A stretch of 37,885 nt of DNA from an uncultured Bacteroidales bacterium. GTDB lineage: Bacteria; Bacteroidota; Bacteroidia; Bacteroidales; UBA932. Below the pieces are notes generated by a model, which ran no database searches, was not told where the DNA came from, and was given only the letters and a program-made list of their open reading frames with translations. Location: assembly GCA_934667175.1 (NCBI GenBank), contig CAKULN010000027.1, positions 1-37,885 on the forward strand, written 5' to 3'. Below, one piece after another: positions 24,580 to 33,811 of this stretch; within the stretch, counting starts at the first letter, position 1, and each line of letters opens with the position of its first letter. Position numbers and translations under genes: made by a program.

Positions 24580-24821
24580 ACCGAGGGAGTACTCTCATTT
24601 TCTGTCAATCAATAATAAATTTCCATGAGAACAAGCCAACATCTTGTGATAGTCGCCATTGAGGTGGAGATTATCAGACTTGTCAGGGTACGGGCCTACA
24701 GGCGAGTACGTTTCGGCAAGGTTGAGAGAGTGCGAAGCCACTACAGACGTCATTAGGGTGATTTCTGTAGTCAGTCTTCACTCTGAGCCGTAAGGCTCTC
24801 CGCTTCACCCCTCGGTTTTTT
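24580..24821 (+). other. Segment with complementary ends and T run
   Basis: ACCGAGGG (24580-24587) is complementary to CCCTCGGT (24809-24816), which runs into six T. Just before lies GAGCC-GTAA-GGCTC (24785-24798). The segment contains the 43-codon frame at 24625-24756. Together these look like a short transcript whose ends pair and which terminates at the T run, but the pairing spans over 200 bases and may be fortuitous. Confidence 0.35.
24625..24756 (+). CDS. Small basic protein with VRxYxRxxxGKxxxVRxHxRR pattern
   Basis: The 43-residue frame reads MRTSQHLVIVAIEVEIIRLV, then RVRAYRRVRFGKVERVRSHYRRH. A hydrophobic start is followed by a basic tail that has a two-part pattern, VRxYxR then GK then VRxHxRR. 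I recall this pattern from short uncharacterised proteins in several bacteria, including Bacteroidota; the function is unknown to me. The frame is too short for the usual gene callers. It lies in an AT-rich leader (AATAATAAATTTCC before the ATG) and is followed by a hairpin and T run. It could also be chance, but the internal repeat argues for selection. Confidence 0.5.
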   Translation: MRTSQHLVIVAIEVEIIRLVRVRAYRRVRFGKVERVRSHYRRH

Positions 24822-24937
24822 ATTCACACTACATAAAACGAAAGGTTCGTATAGCAAGGGCATTTCTCCGCCAAATGCCGATATCGCCGGACAAACTTAT
24901 CCTTTTATTAGACACGTCAGGAGCATGAATCCGAAAT

Positions 24938-24969
24938 AAAAAACCATTATTTCATTTAATGGATTTTTT
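24938..24969. terminator. A/T-flanked hairpin before the ECF sigma gene
   Basis: AAAAAA-CCATTA (24938-24949) and TAATGG-A-TTTTTT (24957-24969) form a six-pair stem with flanking A and T runs. It resembles a weak terminator in both directions and isolates the sigma gene from upstream transcription. The sigma gene start follows within 36 bases, so its own promoter overlaps or follows this hairpin. Confidence 0.4.
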
Positions 24970-25004
24970 GTTATACTTTCGTGCGTTTTTCGAAAGAGAA
25001 AAGG

Positions 25005-25580
25005 ATGAAAACTGAGGTCGGACGGCTCGATGACAGATATTTTCTCGAAGGACTGAAAAAGTCTGATACCAAGGTCTTTGAGGCCTTGTTCGATCTCTAT
25101 TACGCTAACCTTGTCATGTTCTGCGGCAACTATGTCAAGGATATTCATAGGTGTGAGGACATTGTCTCGGGGGTCTTTGTCAACCTTTGGGAGAGGAGAG
25201 TCGGGATCACAATCAGCAAATCATTGAAGGCTTATCTGCTCAATGCGGTGAAAAATAGAGCTTTGAATGAGATACGCCATGACAAGGTCAGATACGAACA
25301 TGCCCGTAACGTGTGTATGGGCGATGTCCTGGAGGTTTATGATGTGGATGATTATATCCTTTACTCGGACATGCGCAGGATTCTGGACAGGGCTGTGGAT
25401 GCTCTGCCGGAGAAGATAAGGGAATCCTACGTGATGTACAGGGACTGTGGGATGAAGTCATCGGAGATCGCCAGGAGGATGAACGTCACACAAAGAACAA
25501 TCGAACTGAGAATATGCAGGGCGCTTTCCATATTGAGGAAATGCCTTGAATGTATAATATTGTTGCTGATAATATCTTAG
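25005..25580 (+). CDS. ECF RNA polymerase sigma factor
   Basis: The sigma region 2 (FDLYYANLVMFCGNYVKDIHRCEDIVSGVFVNLW) and region 4 (LPEKIRESYVMYRDCGMKSSEIARRMNVTQRTIELRI) are clear. Region 3 is absent, as in ECF factors. The frame is open from a GTG at 24981, but ATG 25005 (MKTEVGRLDDRYFLEGLKKS) fits better. The extreme C-terminus is hydrophobic (CLECIILLLIIS), which is often seen in Bacteroidota ECF sigmas of this group. It is adjacent to a FecR-type anti-sigma gene, three bases downstream, and should direct transcription of the SusC/SusD operon when its ligand is imported. Confidence 0.92.
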   Translation: MKTEVGRLDDRYFLEGLKKSDTKVFEALFDLYYANLVMFCGNYVKDIHRCEDIVSGVFVNLWERRVGITISKSLKAYLLNAVKNRALNEIRHDKVRYEHARNVCMGDVLEVYDVDDYILYSDMRRILDRAVDALPEKIRESYVMYRDCGMKSSEIARRMNVTQRTIELRICRALSILRKCLECIILLLIIS

Positions 25581-25583
25581 AGT

Positions 25584-26594
25584 ATGAATGAGAATATTCG
25601 GGAATACGAGGAACTGATGTCTCTTTACCTTGAGGGCAATTGTACTCCGGAACAGGAGTCGCGGCTGGAGGCGTGGGTTGGCGAGTGTCCTGGCAATGCC
25701 AAGGAATATCACCGTTTCCGGAATGTCTGGGAGGCTGAGCACCCGGCGTTCAGGTTCGAAAGCATCGATGTGGATGAGGCCAGAAATCGTGTCCTGAAGT
25801 CCGTCGGAGATAGCCGTGGAACCTCTGGGATATTCCTTGAGTGGTGGAAGAATGTCGCCGCTGTCCTGTTGCTGCCGTTGCTGATTCTGGGTGCGGCGCT
25901 TTCCTATGAGAGATATTTCAAGAAGCCTCAGGAACCAGAGTGGCTGGATTTTTCCGCCCCGTACGGCGTTTATGCGAACATTGTCCTTCCGGACAATTCG
26001 AAAGTCTGCCTGAATTCCGGTTCTACTCTGTCCTACCCTTCGCGTTTTACGGGCGGGAAACGAAGCGTGAAGCTTGATGGAGAGGCCTATTTTGAGGTAT
26101 TGTCAGACATTGACCATCCGTTTTCCGTGAGCGTAGGAGACATGGAAGTCACCGCGATGGGGACGGGGTTCAACATCGAGGCTTACTCCGGTACATCACA
26201 GAGGGTGACGTTGGTGACCGGAAAACTCGGGGTCAGCGTGCCGGGAAAAAGTTACGTGCTGCCACAGGGCTACCAGTTGCTCCGCGACGGAGACGGTGAT
26301 GTGTCCTGCTTTCGCACGGACACCTTCAAGTGGACATCGTGGCGGACAGGTATCTTGGCGTTCAGAGGCGATCCTTTGTCTTATGTGTTCGGAAGATTGT
26401 CATCACTGTATGATGTGAAGATTAAGGTCGTGGATGCGGAAGTGAATGACTATCAGATCCGCGCGACTTTTCGGAATGAGAAACTGGATGACATGATGTC
26501 GCTGATCGAGCAGACTGCCCCGATTCGTTGCCAGCGCAGGGATTTGGATGACGGTGGGGAATACAGAACAGAATATCTGATATATTCAAAATAA
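25584..26594 (+). CDS. FecR-family anti-sigma factor
   Basis: The N-terminal cytoplasmic part (residues 1-88, ELMSLYLEGNCTPEQESRLEAWV) should bind the sigma factor. One membrane helix (about 90-107, NVAAVLLLPLLILGAALSY) leads to a periplasmic FecR domain (about 120-215, ANIVLPDNSKVCLNSGSTLSYPSRF, GEAYFEV) and a DUF4974-like C-terminal domain (about 265-335, FGRLSSLYDVKIKV). The periplasmic part senses the STN domain of the adjacent SusC. It follows the sigma gene by three bases. A hairpin (AGCCCT 26633-26638, AGGGCT 26645-26650) lies between this gene and susC and may attenuate read-through. Confidence 0.92.
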   Translation: MNENIREYEELMSLYLEGNCTPEQESRLEAWVGECPGNAKEYHRFRNVWEAEHPAFRFESIDVDEARNRVLKSVGDSRGTSGIFLEWWKNVAAVLLLPLLILGAALSYERYFKKPQEPEWLDFSAPYGVYANIVLPDNSKVCLNSGSTLSYPSRFTGGKRSVKLDGEAYFEVLSDIDHPFSVSVGDMEVTAMGTGFNIEAYSGTSQRVTLVTGKLGVSVPGKSYVLPQGYQLLRDGDGDVSCFRTDTFKWTSWRTGILAFRGDPLSYVFGRLSSLYDVKIKVVDAEVNDYQIRATFRNEKLDDMMSLIEQTAPIRCQRRDLDDGGEYRTEYLIYSK

Positions 26595-26632
26595 AATTTC
26601 GGTCTGGCGGTAATTGTGTGTCTTGATAATGT

Positions 26633-26662
26633 AGCCCTGTATTAAGGGCTGGTTGTTTTGAA
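26633..26662 (+). terminator. Weak hairpin between anti-sigma gene and susC
   Basis: AGCCCT (26633-26638) pairs with AGGGCT (26645-26650), followed by GGTTGTTTTG. The stem is short and the T run is interrupted. It may partly separate constitutive sigma/anti-sigma expression from the induced susC message. Confidence 0.4.
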
Positions 26663-26686
26663 TTACATAATTAATACAGATCGCAC

Positions 26687-29600
26687 ATGAGAAAAACCTT
26701 TTCGGCGATTGCAGCCGTCCTGCTGCTGCCGCTATTGTGTTTTACCCTGTCCGCTCAGGATGTGGGCATCACACTGCGTATGGACAACGCTCCTTTGGTC
26801 AAGGTCATTGACCAGATCGAGCGACTGAGTGGTTACACATTTATTTACACAACCCAAGTGGTTGATGAACACCGCGTTGTCAGTCTGGATGTGAGGAATG
26901 CCAACATCAAGACGGTTTTGGACAAATTGTTTTTTGGTACGGACATCCGCTACAGAATCGAGAAAAAGCAGATAGTTTTGGGGAAGTCCAAGACTGAGAT
27001 GTCATATTCCCGAAAGGAAGAATCCGTAAGCCGGCTGCTCCGGGGAGTCGTTACAGATTTCGGCACGTCATTGCCGCTGGCGGGAGTGACGGTTTACATC
27101 AAAGGCACGACAGTAGGCACAGTGACGGACGAGAAGGGACGGTATTCCCTCACGGTGTCGGATGGCTCCGAGGTTGAATATAATTGCATGGGCTATGTCG
27201 TTGAGTCCCGCACGGTGACCGCAGGCGTGAAAGAGATAAACATCAGCCTTAAGGAAAACCGTCAGACGCTTGATGAGACTGTGATTGTAGGATTCGCCAC
27301 GCAGAAGAAGATTAATCTCACCGGAGCTGTGGGAACAATCAAGTCTGACGCCTTCGAGTCGGTTCCTGTCCAGAATGCGGTGCAGGCCTTGCAGGGTAAG
27401 ATTCCGGGGCTTTTGGTGACGGAAAATTCCGGTCAGTTGAACAGCCGGGCGGGAATTCAGGTCAGAGGTCTTGCAACCATCGGTGAGGGATCCTACGCCA
27501 ACACTCTGGTTCTTATCGATGGGTTGGAAGGAGATCTGTATTCGATCAACCAACAAGACATCGAGGACATATCGGTGCTCAAGGACGCCGCGGCATCGTC
27601 GATATATGGCTCCCGGGCTCCATTCGGCGTGATACTCGTCACCACGAAAAAAGGCAAGGAAGGAAAGTCCGTGGTGAACTACAACAACAGTTTTCGTTTT
27701 GTCTCTCCGCTGAATCTTCCAGAGGAGATGGATTCATATTCATGGGCCACGTTTTTCAATGACGCCGCCCGCAACTCTGGTTATGGCCCTTGGGTGGCGG
27801 ATGAGACGATGGAGCGGATCCGGAAATACATGGACGGGGAGATCTTCTACAACACCATCCCGATGACCAGCAACCCGACACGTTGGAACAGTGGCTATGA
27901 CCAGGCCAACGACAACATCAACTACTACGATGTGTTTTACAAGAAAGTGACTCATGAGCAGGAACATAACGTCAGTTTTAGCGGTGGGAACAAGTGGTTG
28001 TCCTGGTATGTGTCCGGGAATATGTTGGATCAGGAAGGCAAGATGGCCCTCGGCGGAGACGGTATGAAGCGTTACAACCTGTCGGGCAAGTTCGAGGCTC
28101 AGGTCTCTCCTAAGGCCACTGTCAGCTTCATTTCCCGCTATACCCGTTCAGACTACCATCAGCCGGTCGTGATGACGGACGGTTGGTTCTTCCAGGAGAT
28201 CGGACGCCAGTCCTGGCCTATCGGACCTCTGTATGATCCGAACGGGTTTCTTTACAATGACCATGCGCTCAGAATGCGTGACGGTGGGCAGAGCCGTAAC
28301 CAGAACTCGATTTTCTCGGAACAATTCAAGTTCACCTACACGCCGGTCAAGGGATGGAACATAACAGGTGACTTCAACTACCGGAATTCCACCGTGTTCT
28401 ACAATGAATATGCATGGCCGGTACACCAGATGGCTGTCGATGGGGTGCATGCCGCCGCTGAGTGGTACAACAACTGGACTCAGGAGAGCGCGAGCCGTAC
28501 TGATTACTACAATGTCAATGTCCTTTCAGATTACGAGATGACAATCGCTGACGCTCACTACGTCAAGGTGATGGCTGGATTTCAGGCGGAGAACAACAAT
28601 TACCGTAGTCTCTATGCCACCAAGCAGGGGATAGTTTCTCCTACCACCACCTCTCTTGACACGGCTACTGGTTTCGGAATGGATGGCAGTCCCGTTCCAC
28701 CTTCTGTTGGAGGAGGGTATTCCAGCTACAGCACGGCAGGAGTGTTCGGACGATTGAACTATAACTATAAAGAGCGTTATCTTCTTGAGGTCAACGCCAG
28801 ATATGACGGAAGTTCACGTTTCCGTCCAAAGAACCGCTGGGGATTCTTTCCGTCTGTCTCAATTGGTTGGAACATGGCCAACGAGAAGTTCATGGAGAAT
28901 CTTAAAGGTGTCATAAATATGCTGAAAATCAGAGCTTCTTACGGTTCTCTTGGCAATCAGTACACCAGTTCCGTGTACCCTACGTACGCTCCGATCGGTT
29001 ACAGTTACAATTCTGGGACATGGTTGGTCAACGGAAACCGGACAAACATCTCGTGGGCTCCGGACCTGATAAGCGATTCCCTGAGTTGGGAGAGGATAAC
29101 ATCCGGCAACATAGGTTTGGACTGGTCGTTCCTGGGCGATCGCCTGACCGGTTCGTTCGATGTTTTTGTCCGGGACACCAAAGACATGGTCGGCCCCTCC
29201 GAGGAACTTCCTGTCATTCTGGGCACGGCGGTTCCTGTCAAGAACAACACTGACCTCAGGACCAAAGGTTTCGAACTTGAGATTGCATGGAAGGATCACA
29301 TCGGAAAGGATTTTGGCTATGGAGTCAGGTTTGTGCTGTCAGACTCCCAAGGCAAGATCACCACATATTCAAACCCTTCCGGGACTCTTGACAAGTATTA
29401 CGCCGGAAAGAAGTGGGGTGAGATCTGGGGCTACGAGACCATCGGCATCGCCAAGACTCAGGAGGAGATGGATGCCCATCTTGAGAGCCTTCCCGAAGGT
29501 GGCCAGAATGCCATTGGTGCCGATTGGGCAGCTGGTGACATAATGTATGCTGATCTGAATGGTGACGGGAAGGTCGATGGTGGAGCCAGAACCATTGATG

Positions 29601-30139
29601 ATCATGGGGATCTAAAAGTGATCGGAAATGTCACGCCGCGTTTCAGCTATGGCGTGGACCTGTCCTTTGATTTCAAAGGAATTGACTGCAGGATATTCCT
29701 GCAAGGCGTAGGCAAGAGACAGTATTTCCAGAATTCATATTATTTCTGGGGCGCTTACAGAGGCGGTTGGTGGTCGATGGGAAACACGGTGCATAAGGAT
29801 TATTTCCGCGATGATCCGGAAAACTATCTTGGGCTGAATGTGGACAGTTATTATCCGCGTCCTCTTTGGGGAACCTTCAAGAACCAGGAGACGCAGAGCC
29901 GCTATCTTCAGGATGCGTCGTACCTCCGCCTCAAGAATGTGCAGTTGGGCTACACTCTTCCTTCAAAGTGGACCAAGGTGATTGGAATCGAAAGGCTGCG
30001 CATTTTCGCTTCCGGAGAGAACCTATTGACATTCACCAAGATGAGCAAGATGTTCGATCCTGAGACAATCGGCTCATCGATGGGAAACTCCTATCCTTTG
30101 TCCAGAACCTATTCATTTGGCGTAAGTGTAACACTATAA
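26687..30139 (+). CDS. SusC/RagA-type TonB-dependent transporter with STN signalling domain
   Basis: The protein has 1150 residues. After the signal peptide (LLLPLLCFTLSAQ) comes an STN domain (about 26-98, PLVKVIDQIERLSGYTFIYT, DVRNANIKTVLDKLFFGTDI), which contacts the FecR-type anti-sigma factor. A carboxypeptidase-regulatory-like domain follows (about 120-195, GVVTDFGTSLPLAGVTVYIKGTT), then the plug (GKIPGLLVTENSGQLNSRAGIQVRG, VLIDGLEGDLYSINQQDIED, VLKDAAASSIYGSRAPFG) and a beta-barrel that ends with YSFGVSVTL. It imports a TonB-energised oligomeric ligand, delivered by the SusD partner encoded six bases downstream. The ligand is unknown. Confidence 0.96.
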   Translation: MRKTFSAIAAVLLLPLLCFTLSAQDVGITLRMDNAPLVKVIDQIERLSGYTFIYTTQVVDEHRVVSLDVRNANIKTVLDKLFFGTDIRYRIEKKQIVLGKSKTEMSYSRKEESVSRLLRGVVTDFGTSLPLAGVTVYIKGTTVGTVTDEKGRYSLTVSDGSEVEYNCMGYVVESRTVTAGVKEINISLKENRQTLDETVIVGFATQKKINLTGAVGTIKSDAFESVPVQNAVQALQGKIPGLLVTENSGQLNSRAGIQVRGLATIGEGSYANTLVLIDGLEGDLYSINQQDIEDISVLKDAAASSIYGSRAPFGVILVTTKKGKEGKSVVNYNNSFRFVSPLNLPEEMDSYSWATFFNDAARNSGYGPWVADETMERIRKYMDGEIFYNTIPMTSNPTRWNSGYDQANDNINYYDVFYKKVTHEQEHNVSFSGGNKWLSWYVSGNMLDQEGKMALGGDGMKRYNLSGKFEAQVSPKATVSFISRYTRSDYHQPVVMTDGWFFQEIGRQSWPIGPLYDPNGFLYNDHALRMRDGGQSRNQNSIFSEQFKFTYTPVKGWNITGDFNYRNSTVFYNEYAWPVHQMAVDGVHAAAEWYNNWTQESASRTDYYNVNVLSDYEMTIADAHYVKVMAGFQAENNNYRSLYATKQGIVSPTTTSLDTATGFGMDGSPVPPSVGGGYSSYSTAGVFGRLNYNYKERYLLEVNARYDGSSRFRPKNRWGFFPSVSIGWNMANEKFMENLKGVINMLKIRASYGSLGNQYTSSVYPTYAPIGYSYNSGTWLVNGNRTNISWAPDLISDSLSWERITSGNIGLDWSFLGDRLTGSFDVFVRDTKDMVGPSEELPVILGTAVPVKNNTDLRTKGFELEIAWKDHIGKDFGYGVRFVLSDSQGKITTYSNPSGTLDKYYAGKKWGEIWGYETIGIAKTQEEMDAHLESLPEGGQNAIGADWAAGDIMYADLNGDGKVDGGARTIDDHGDLKVIGNVTPRFSYGVDLSFDFKGIDCRIFLQGVGKRQYFQNSYYFWGAYRGGWWSMGNTVHKDYFRDDPENYLGLNVDSYYPRPLWGTFKNQETQSRYLQDASYLRLKNVQLGYTLPSKWTKVIGIERLRIFASGENLLTFTKMSKMFDPETIGSSMGNSYPLSRTYSFGVSVTL

Positions 30140-30145
30140 TAACTG

Positions 30146-32104
30146 ATGAGAATGAGAAACACAATATTAATCACAGCGTTGGCCGTACTGTCATTGTCTT
30201 CCTGTGACGGATTCCTGGACAAGGAACCCGAATCCATGCTGACTCCTGAGAACTATCTCACGACCGAGGCGAACTTAAGCTCGTACATTTATGGAATATA
30301 CACGAATCAGTTTCCGACGCACGGAGCCTATGAGTGGGGGACATTCCAGAGCGACAACAACACGGACAACATGGCTTATGTGACACCGAGTGACATTTTC
30401 GCTCCAGGGTACTGGCGCGTGGGCGAGTCCGGCGGAGAATATAATTCATTCGGACAGCTGTACCAGATAAACTATTTCCTTCAGGTTGTGACCAAACTGT
30501 ATGGTGAAGGCAAAATCTCCGGCAACGACGCACTTGTAAGACAGTGTCTGGGTGAAGCGTACTTTTTCCGTGCCTGGGACCACTTCACCAAACTGAAGAC
30601 ATTCGGTGATTGTCCTATCGTGGATGAGGTTCTGCCGGATGACATGGATGTTCTTGTTGCCAAAAGCAAGCGATATCCTCGCAACGAGGTCTCCCGCTTC
30701 ATTCTTTCAGACCTTGACAAGGCGATAGAACTCCTCATGGATGTTCCGGATGGCGGCACCAACAGAATCAGTAAGGATTGTGCCCATCTGTTCAAATCCC
30801 GTGTCGCTCTTTATGAAGGGACTTGGCTTAAGTATTTCAAGGGTACCGCGTTTGTCCCTAACGGTCCGGACTGGCCGGGAGCCGGGAAAGACTACAACGC
30901 GAATTATAAGTACCCGTCAGGTGGAATAGACGAGGAAGTCGGGTTCTTCCTTTCAGAGGCTATGAAAGAGTCGAAGATTGTTGCCGACAAATACAAGTTG
31001 ACAGCCAACAACGGGAAGTTCCAGGGCTCTGCGTCTGAGCCTTCAAACTCCTATTATGATATGTTTGCGGACACTGATATGTCAAAGTACCGTGAAGTGC
31101 TGCTATGGCGGAAATATGACCTTAATGTCGTGTCAAACGCCTCCGGGCAGTGGGGCGCTTCCAGCAACTGTGGCTATGGCACGACGAAGAGCATGATCGA
31201 TGCCTTTGTGATGGCTAACGGGCTCCCTGTATATGCGTCAGGCAGTGGTTATCCCGGTGATGCTGACTTGAAACGAATCACCGAAGGGCGCGACACGCGA
31301 GCCGTGCTGTTCGTGAAGAAGCCTGGCGATGTCAACCTCCATAGCGATCCTGCCGGTCCAGCGTCAAAGATCGAACCATGGCCCGACATTGCGGCGGGTG
31401 CTGAAAGTAATAGATATACAACTGGTTATGCTCTCAGGAAAGGCTTAAACTTCGATGGGAAGCAGACTCTGCTCTGTACTGTCGGAAGTATTATTTTCCG
31501 TGCGGCTGAAGCTTATCTCAATTACATTGAGGCGTGCTACGAGTCGACGGGCTCTATTGATGCCACGGCTGACTCTTATTGGCGGGCCATCCGGCGTAGG
31601 GCAGGTGTCAACGAGGACTATAATGTCACTATCGCGGCTACAAACATGGGTATTGAGTCTCAAGAGGACTGGGGAGCATATTCCGCGGGTAAGATCGTTG
31701 ACGCGACGTTGTTCAACATCAGGCGTGAGCGCCGCTGTGAGTTCATGGCTGAGAACATGCGCAACGCCGATATCAGGCGCTGGCGTTCCATGGACCAGAT
31801 GATCGACAATCCGTATTGCGTCTTGGGCATGAATCTTTGGGAAAATAAGGATCTGTCCGAATTCGGCGATCTCAAGGAGAATGTGAATGTCTCTCCTCGT
31901 GACTTCAGCAAGTATCTTGCACCTTATCACATCATTTCCAATAACCATGTCTATGATGGCTACCGCTGGACCATGGCGCATTACCTGTCGCCTATAGCCA
32001 TCCAGCATTTCCTCATCACGGGTGGCGGCAATGCGGAAAACTCATCTCTCTATCAGAATCCAGGGTGGCCGCTTGTTGCCAACCAACCACCAGTCAATCT
32101 TTAA
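30146..32104 (+). CDS. SusD/RagB-type outer-membrane ligand-binding lipoprotein
   Basis: The lipoprotein signal ends in LSLSSC (Cys 20), followed by DGFLDKEPESMLTPENYLTTEANL, the typical SusD start. TPR-like helical blocks follow (VRQCLGEAYFFRAWDHFTKLKTFGDCPIV, EVSRFILSDLDKAIELL), then RAAEAYLNYIEACYESTG and NIRRERRCEFMAENMR near the C-terminus, all standard SusD-family features. It caps the SusC channel and selects the ligand. At 652 residues it is within the longer SusD group. Start ATG 30146 lies six bases after susC. Confidence 0.95.
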   Translation: MRMRNTILITALAVLSLSSCDGFLDKEPESMLTPENYLTTEANLSSYIYGIYTNQFPTHGAYEWGTFQSDNNTDNMAYVTPSDIFAPGYWRVGESGGEYNSFGQLYQINYFLQVVTKLYGEGKISGNDALVRQCLGEAYFFRAWDHFTKLKTFGDCPIVDEVLPDDMDVLVAKSKRYPRNEVSRFILSDLDKAIELLMDVPDGGTNRISKDCAHLFKSRVALYEGTWLKYFKGTAFVPNGPDWPGAGKDYNANYKYPSGGIDEEVGFFLSEAMKESKIVADKYKLTANNGKFQGSASEPSNSYYDMFADTDMSKYREVLLWRKYDLNVVSNASGQWGASSNCGYGTTKSMIDAFVMANGLPVYASGSGYPGDADLKRITEGRDTRAVLFVKKPGDVNLHSDPAGPASKIEPWPDIAAGAESNRYTTGYALRKGLNFDGKQTLLCTVGSIIFRAAEAYLNYIEACYESTGSIDATADSYWRAIRRRAGVNEDYNVTIAATNMGIESQEDWGAYSAGKIVDATLFNIRRERRCEFMAENMRNADIRRWRSMDQMIDNPYCVLGMNLWENKDLSEFGDLKENVNVSPRDFSKYLAPYHIISNNHVYDGYRWTMAHYLSPIAIQHFLITGGGNAENSSLYQNPGWPLVANQPPVNL

Positions 32105-32106
32105 GA

Positions 32107-33792
32107 ATGAAATTAATGAATATCAAAATGAATATCACCGGAGTCCTTCTCGCCTTTACTGTGGCGTTGGCTCCATCGTGTTCTGGATCACAACCATCTT
32201 CAGGTCCTGATGTGTCCTCCGATGTGCGGATAGTTCAGGTGGACGCCTTGCGGAAGGTTTTTCTGGAAGACAGCCATTGGGATGAGGAGACTCAAGTCTG
32301 GAGTTATGCCAAAGGTGAGGTCGCTGAGTTCCAGTTCGTGGTCAGATGTGATTCGCCTATCTCTGACTTGAGAGTGGAGACTGACGGCCTGGTGTGCGGC
32401 TCGTCTGTCATAAAGCCATTCAGAAAAGCTTTTGAGACCTATGTTGTGGCTGGCAAGCATCTGGAACCCGCCGGAAGCGCCGCCGTGTTCCCGGCTTCGG
32501 ACAAATACCCTGACTGCTTAAAAGAAGTCGTGTCAACCAAGGTGGTGGCCTCGGCTAACCAACCGGTGTGGGTCAGTTTTTCGATTCCCAAAGATGCCTT
32601 GGCCGGAAGATACGAGGCCACTGTCACATTTTCGGGAAAGGTCGGAGACGGAAAATTCTCCATCGAACGCAAGATCGGAGCGAATGTCCGTGATGTTACG
32701 CTGGCAGACCAGCAACTGCTTGTCGCCAACTGGCACAACCACCGTTTCCTTTCGCTGTTGAAGAACGGAAGCAATGTCCCGATGTTCTCTGACAGCTATT
32801 GGGAACTTCTGTCAATCATGGTTCGCACAATGAGGAACAGCGGTCAGAATGTCTATTATCTTGACAAACTGTTGGATTTTGTGGGTTGTGAATTAAAAGG
32901 AGACGTTTGGACCTTCGATTTTGCCAATTTTGACAAGGCTGTGGAAATATTCATGAAGGAAGGAAAGTTGAAACGCATAGAGGGAGGACACTTGGCGCAC
33001 AGGCTTGGAGAGTGGGAATCCGCCTACGGCGTCTATCTTCCGAACAGGACTGATGTGGTGCCACTGTCTTCCACTGAGGCCAAGATATTCCTGCCTCAGT
33101 TCTCTTCCGCCTTGGAAAAACATCTTTTGGAAAAAGGGTGGGCCGGGATTTACCTTCAGCATATCGGTGACGAACCTTGTGACGCCAACGCTTCCACTTA
33201 TGTTGATGTTGCCCGGGTTTTCCGCCAGAATGCCCCGTCGCTACGCATCATGGATGCGGTCCATAGCCACGCTTTGGCTGATGTCGTGGATGTATGGTGC
33301 CCGGAGCTGGACTATTTCCATTCGGACTATGAGTTCTATAAGGAGCGTCAGGCCACGGGAGATGAGCTATGGTTCTATACCTGCATGGCTCCGCGTGGGG
33401 AATATGCCAACCGTTTTCTGGAGCTTCCGTTGATTCATATGCGTATCCTTCATTGGCTTAACTACAAGTACGGAGCGACGGGATATCTCCACTGGGGATT
33501 CAATCAGGATTGGACGAAAGCCGGGCAGGGTATAGCCACGGACGGCTACTGCCCGGGTGGAGACACGTACATCGTTTATCCAGCCTATAAGAAAGTCTAT
33601 AGCTCGATCAGGCTTGAGTCGATGCGCGATGGGATCAATGACTATACCTTGCTGACAATGCTTGGTGAAAAGAATCCTGACAAGGCCCGTGAGATAGTTG
33701 ACGCTGTCGTCCTTGGAATGGATCGCTATAACCTTGGAATCAATTTTTTCAGAGAGACGCGCGAGAAAATGCTTGATGCGCTTGAACAATAA
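32107..33792 (+). CDS. DUF4091-type lipoprotein, divergent paralogue 2
   Basis: The frame is open from 32065 and overlaps susD, but ATG 32107, 32116 or 32128 begins a signal that ends at a likely lipidated Cys (FTVALAPSC). A beta domain (EFQFVVRCDSPISDLRVE, VWVSFSIPKDALAGRYEATV) precedes a barrel region with AGIYLQHIGDEPCD, whose Asp-Glu is the usual DUF4091 DEP motif. YGATGYLHWGFNQDW, YIVYP and LESMRDGINDY follow, all family hallmarks. The length is about 561 residues. It is only distantly similar to the other two DUF4091-type proteins of the locus. A sugar-hydrolase role is inferred, not shown. Confidence 0.83.
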   Translation: MKLMNIKMNITGVLLAFTVALAPSCSGSQPSSGPDVSSDVRIVQVDALRKVFLEDSHWDEETQVWSYAKGEVAEFQFVVRCDSPISDLRVETDGLVCGSSVIKPFRKAFETYVVAGKHLEPAGSAAVFPASDKYPDCLKEVVSTKVVASANQPVWVSFSIPKDALAGRYEATVTFSGKVGDGKFSIERKIGANVRDVTLADQQLLVANWHNHRFLSLLKNGSNVPMFSDSYWELLSIMVRTMRNSGQNVYYLDKLLDFVGCELKGDVWTFDFANFDKAVEIFMKEGKLKRIEGGHLAHRLGEWESAYGVYLPNRTDVVPLSSTEAKIFLPQFSSALEKHLLEKGWAGIYLQHIGDEPCDANASTYVDVARVFRQNAPSLRIMDAVHSHALADVVDVWCPELDYFHSDYEFYKERQATGDELWFYTCMAPRGEYANRFLELPLIHMRILHWLNYKYGATGYLHWGFNQDWTKAGQGIATDGYCPGGDTYIVYPAYKKVYSSIRLESMRDGINDYTLLTMLGEKNPDKAREIVDAVVLGMDRYNLGINFFRETREKMLDALEQ

Positions 33793-33811
33793 TATTAATT
33801 GAAATAATAAC

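Noticed and set aside
24580..24821. Group II intron, retron or tmRNA
   Set aside because: GAGCCGTAAGGCTC resembles part of an intron domain V, but the full domain, 5' GUGYG end and any reverse transcriptase are missing; tmRNA and RNase P signatures are absent.
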